Assembly: GCF_003050745.1 (NCBI RefSeq)
Contig: NZ_QAOF01000006.1
Location: 124,001-188,000, forward strand
Reading direction: 5' to 3'
Length of the DNA: 64,000 nt
From: Sphingomonas sp. PP-CE-3G-477
GTDB lineage: Bacteria; Pseudomonadota; Alphaproteobacteria; Sphingomonadales; Sphingomonadaceae
The notes beneath the pieces were generated by a model. The model had not been told where the DNA came from, did not search any database, and saw nothing but the letters and a program-made list of their open reading frames with translations. The translations under genes were made by a program, and so were the position numbers. Positions 62,828 to 64,000 of the stretch are shown here, piece after piece. Positions within the stretch are counted from its first letter, which is position 1; each line of letters opens with the position of its first letter.

Positions 62828-63388
62828 ATGAAGATCCTTCATCTCGATACGAGCATCAACGGCGCAAACTCGGCGAGCCGGCGGATCGCCGCCGAAGTCG
62901 TCCGCAGTCTTGTCGCAAAAGCCCAGGATGCCACTACGGTCTACCGTGATCTCGCCGCGACACCGTTGCCGCATCTGACGCTGGCCGAGTTCGCTACCGA
63001 TGCATCGCAAGAGGCGCTGGCCGAATTCAAGACGGCGGACGTGGTGGTTATCGGCACCGGCATGTACAATTTCACCGTACCGACCCAGTTGAAAGCCTGG
63101 ATCGACCGCATTCTCGTCGCCGGCCAGACGTTCCACTATACTGAAGCAGGGCCGCAAGGACTCGTCGGGGGCAAGCGCGTGATCATCGTGCTTGCGCGCG
63201 GCGGCTTCTACGCGCCGGACTCACCCGCTGCTGCACTGGAACATGCGGAGACTTATCTGCGGGGCGTCTTCGCGTTCATCGGGGTCGACCACGTCCAGAT
63301 CATCAACGCCGATGGCACCGCGATCCCCACGATGCGCGACGCTTCGATCCAACAGGCCGAGCAGCAGGCCGGTGCGATCGCCGCCTGA
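62828..63388 (+). CDS. azoR: FMN-dependent NADH-azoreductase
   Basis: 186-aa flavodoxin-fold quinone/azo reductase. N-terminal KILHLDTSINGANSASRRIA binds the FMN phosphate; VIGTGMYNFTVPTQLKAWID and ARGGFY are diagnostic of AzoR. It reduces quinones and azo dyes by two-electron transfer and protects against electrophiles. GAGG precedes the ATG. Probably repressed by the divergent HxlR protein. Confidence 0.93.
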   Translation: MKILHLDTSINGANSASRRIAAEVVRSLVAKAQDATTVYRDLAATPLPHLTLAEFATDASQEALAEFKTADVVVIGTGMYNFTVPTQLKAWIDRILVAGQTFHYTEAGPQGLVGGKRVIIVLARGGFYAPDSPAAALEHAETYLRGVFAFIGVDHVQIINADGTAIPTMRDASIQQAEQQAGAIAA

Positions 63389-63550
63389 TCTCTCCACTAG
63401 AATCGACAGAACTCGCCCGGTTCGAAGATCGATACGGCATATCGCAGACGCTTCGTGCCCCTTTCATGCGCGGTCGGTGGCTTTTTCAGCTGCCGGCCCC
63501 GCGCGTTGCCGCATTCGGATATCGCCACGGTCACCATCCGAGCGCGGCGC

Positions 63551-64000
63551 TCAGTTGATCCTGCGAAGTCGCTGGACGCTCAAGACCATGCCCGTGAGAC
63601 TGAACAGGAAGCCGAACAGCAACAGGATCGACACCACCACCCGGCGGAGAAGCGGGTGCGTAGCGAAGCCTGGAAAGTTGAAGGTGTGGAGCGCGTAATA
63701 CATCCAGGCGTAACGCGCGCGGCTGTCGTCCATCACCGTCAGCAAGCGACCGTCGACCCCGTCCGCATAGGCGTCGGGATATTTCCCACCCGTCAGAGTG
63801 ACGCGCACTGCCGTCTCGGGCCACCCTTCCGCCATGGCATAGGTTGTGGTCGGATCGATCGGAGCAAGCCCGAAACCCGAGGCTGGAGGAAACGCATCGA
63901 GCAAGGCATTGCCGATCCTTTGACGGACGGCGGCGGGCGCCATCGGGGCATAATCGCGATCGTAGGTCCGCGCCGTACCGTCCGGTTGCCAGGCGACCAG
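63551..64000 (-). CDS. PepSY-type membrane protein, 5' end beyond the window
   Basis: The frame is open to the window edge (last 149 codons seen). A PepSY-like periplasmic region (VTLTGGKYPDAYADGVDGRL and ALHTFNFPGFATHPLLRR) is followed by a C-terminal membrane helix (VVVSILLLFGFLFSLTGMVL) and a basic end. This pattern is that of PepSY-associated membrane proteins, often flavin or iron reductases next to siderophore receptors. An internal ATG at 63943 is not the true start. Confidence 0.75.
   Translation of the reverse strand: MVAWQPDGTARTYDRDYAPMAPAAVRQRIGNALLDAFPPASGFGLAPIDPTTTYAMAEGWPETAVRVTLTGGKYPDAYADGVDGRLLTVMDDSRARYAWMYYALHTFNFPGFATHPLLRRVVVSILLLFGFLFSLTGMVLSVQRLRRIN

Overview
The window looks like a chromosomal segment of a sphingomonad alphaproteobacterium (Sphingomonas or a close relative). 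Coding GC is very high, and gene content fits: a large TonB-dependent receptor, an HWE/HisKA_2-type histidine kinase, a SahR-type methionine regulator, a split metH and an mre-mrdA-rodA cell-shape operon. Several families of short palindromic repeats fill gene junctions, and two lie inside genes.

Layout. 1-8.7 kb: TonB-dependent receptor facing a LacI regulator / response regulator / histidine kinase operon whose stop and start codons overlap by one base; then a quinone oxidoreductase, an aldehyde dehydrogenase and a CsbD-like stress protein. 8.8-14.7 kb: methionine operon sahR-metF-metH(N)-metH(C), driven by a promoter that contains a perfect 22-bp palindrome; it is crowded with repeats and one lies inside metH. 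14.9-24.2 kb: small lipoproteins, aldo/keto reductase, ScfR/RamB-like regulator, a 54-residue orphan protein, CDF metal exporter, secreted hypotheticals, 3-hydroxybutyrate dehydrogenase, neutral zinc metallopeptidase, DUF427 and ArsC-like proteins, and a frameshifted membrane protein. 24.2-29.0 kb: NAD synthetase, then a three-gene set (CDP-alcohol phosphatidyltransferase, inositol-phosphate synthase, sugar-phosphate nucleotidyltransferase) that reads as a CDP-inositol pathway. 29.1-34.7 kb: histidine kinase, CYTH protein, EttA, M28 peptidase, lipoprotein, tRNA(CAU). 34.9-42.6 kb: mutL and, divergently, mreB-mreC-mreD-mrdA-rodA. 42.7-49 kb: tRNA-Lys followed by a small island of lower GC: a nucleoid-associated protein overlapping a RelA/SpoT-domain protein, a truncated integrase, a phage holin, a broken endolysin fused at DNA level to a tannase that has lost its signal peptide, and a decayed siderophore-receptor gene. 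49.3-51.6 kb: katG. 51.9-60.9 kb: five-gene glycan operon in which three products are two-enzyme fusions (GT-UDP-galactopyranose mutase, GT-Gfo/Idh oxidoreductase, GT-GH1-like), the last three junctions being overlaps. 61.1-64 kb: rpsU, a DsbA-like protein, a divergent HxlR regulator / azoreductase pair, and the 3' part of a PepSY-type membrane protein cut by the window edge.

The three best candidates for something undescribed are the fusion-rich glycan operon, the two-gene NdpA-like/RelA-SpoT cassette next to tRNA-Lys (a possible phage-defence module), and the CDP-inositol lipid set. The regulatory and structural highlights are the leaderless-looking SahR promoter, the repeat translated inside MetH, and four CGAAAA boxes spaced exactly 20 bp apart before tRNA-Lys.
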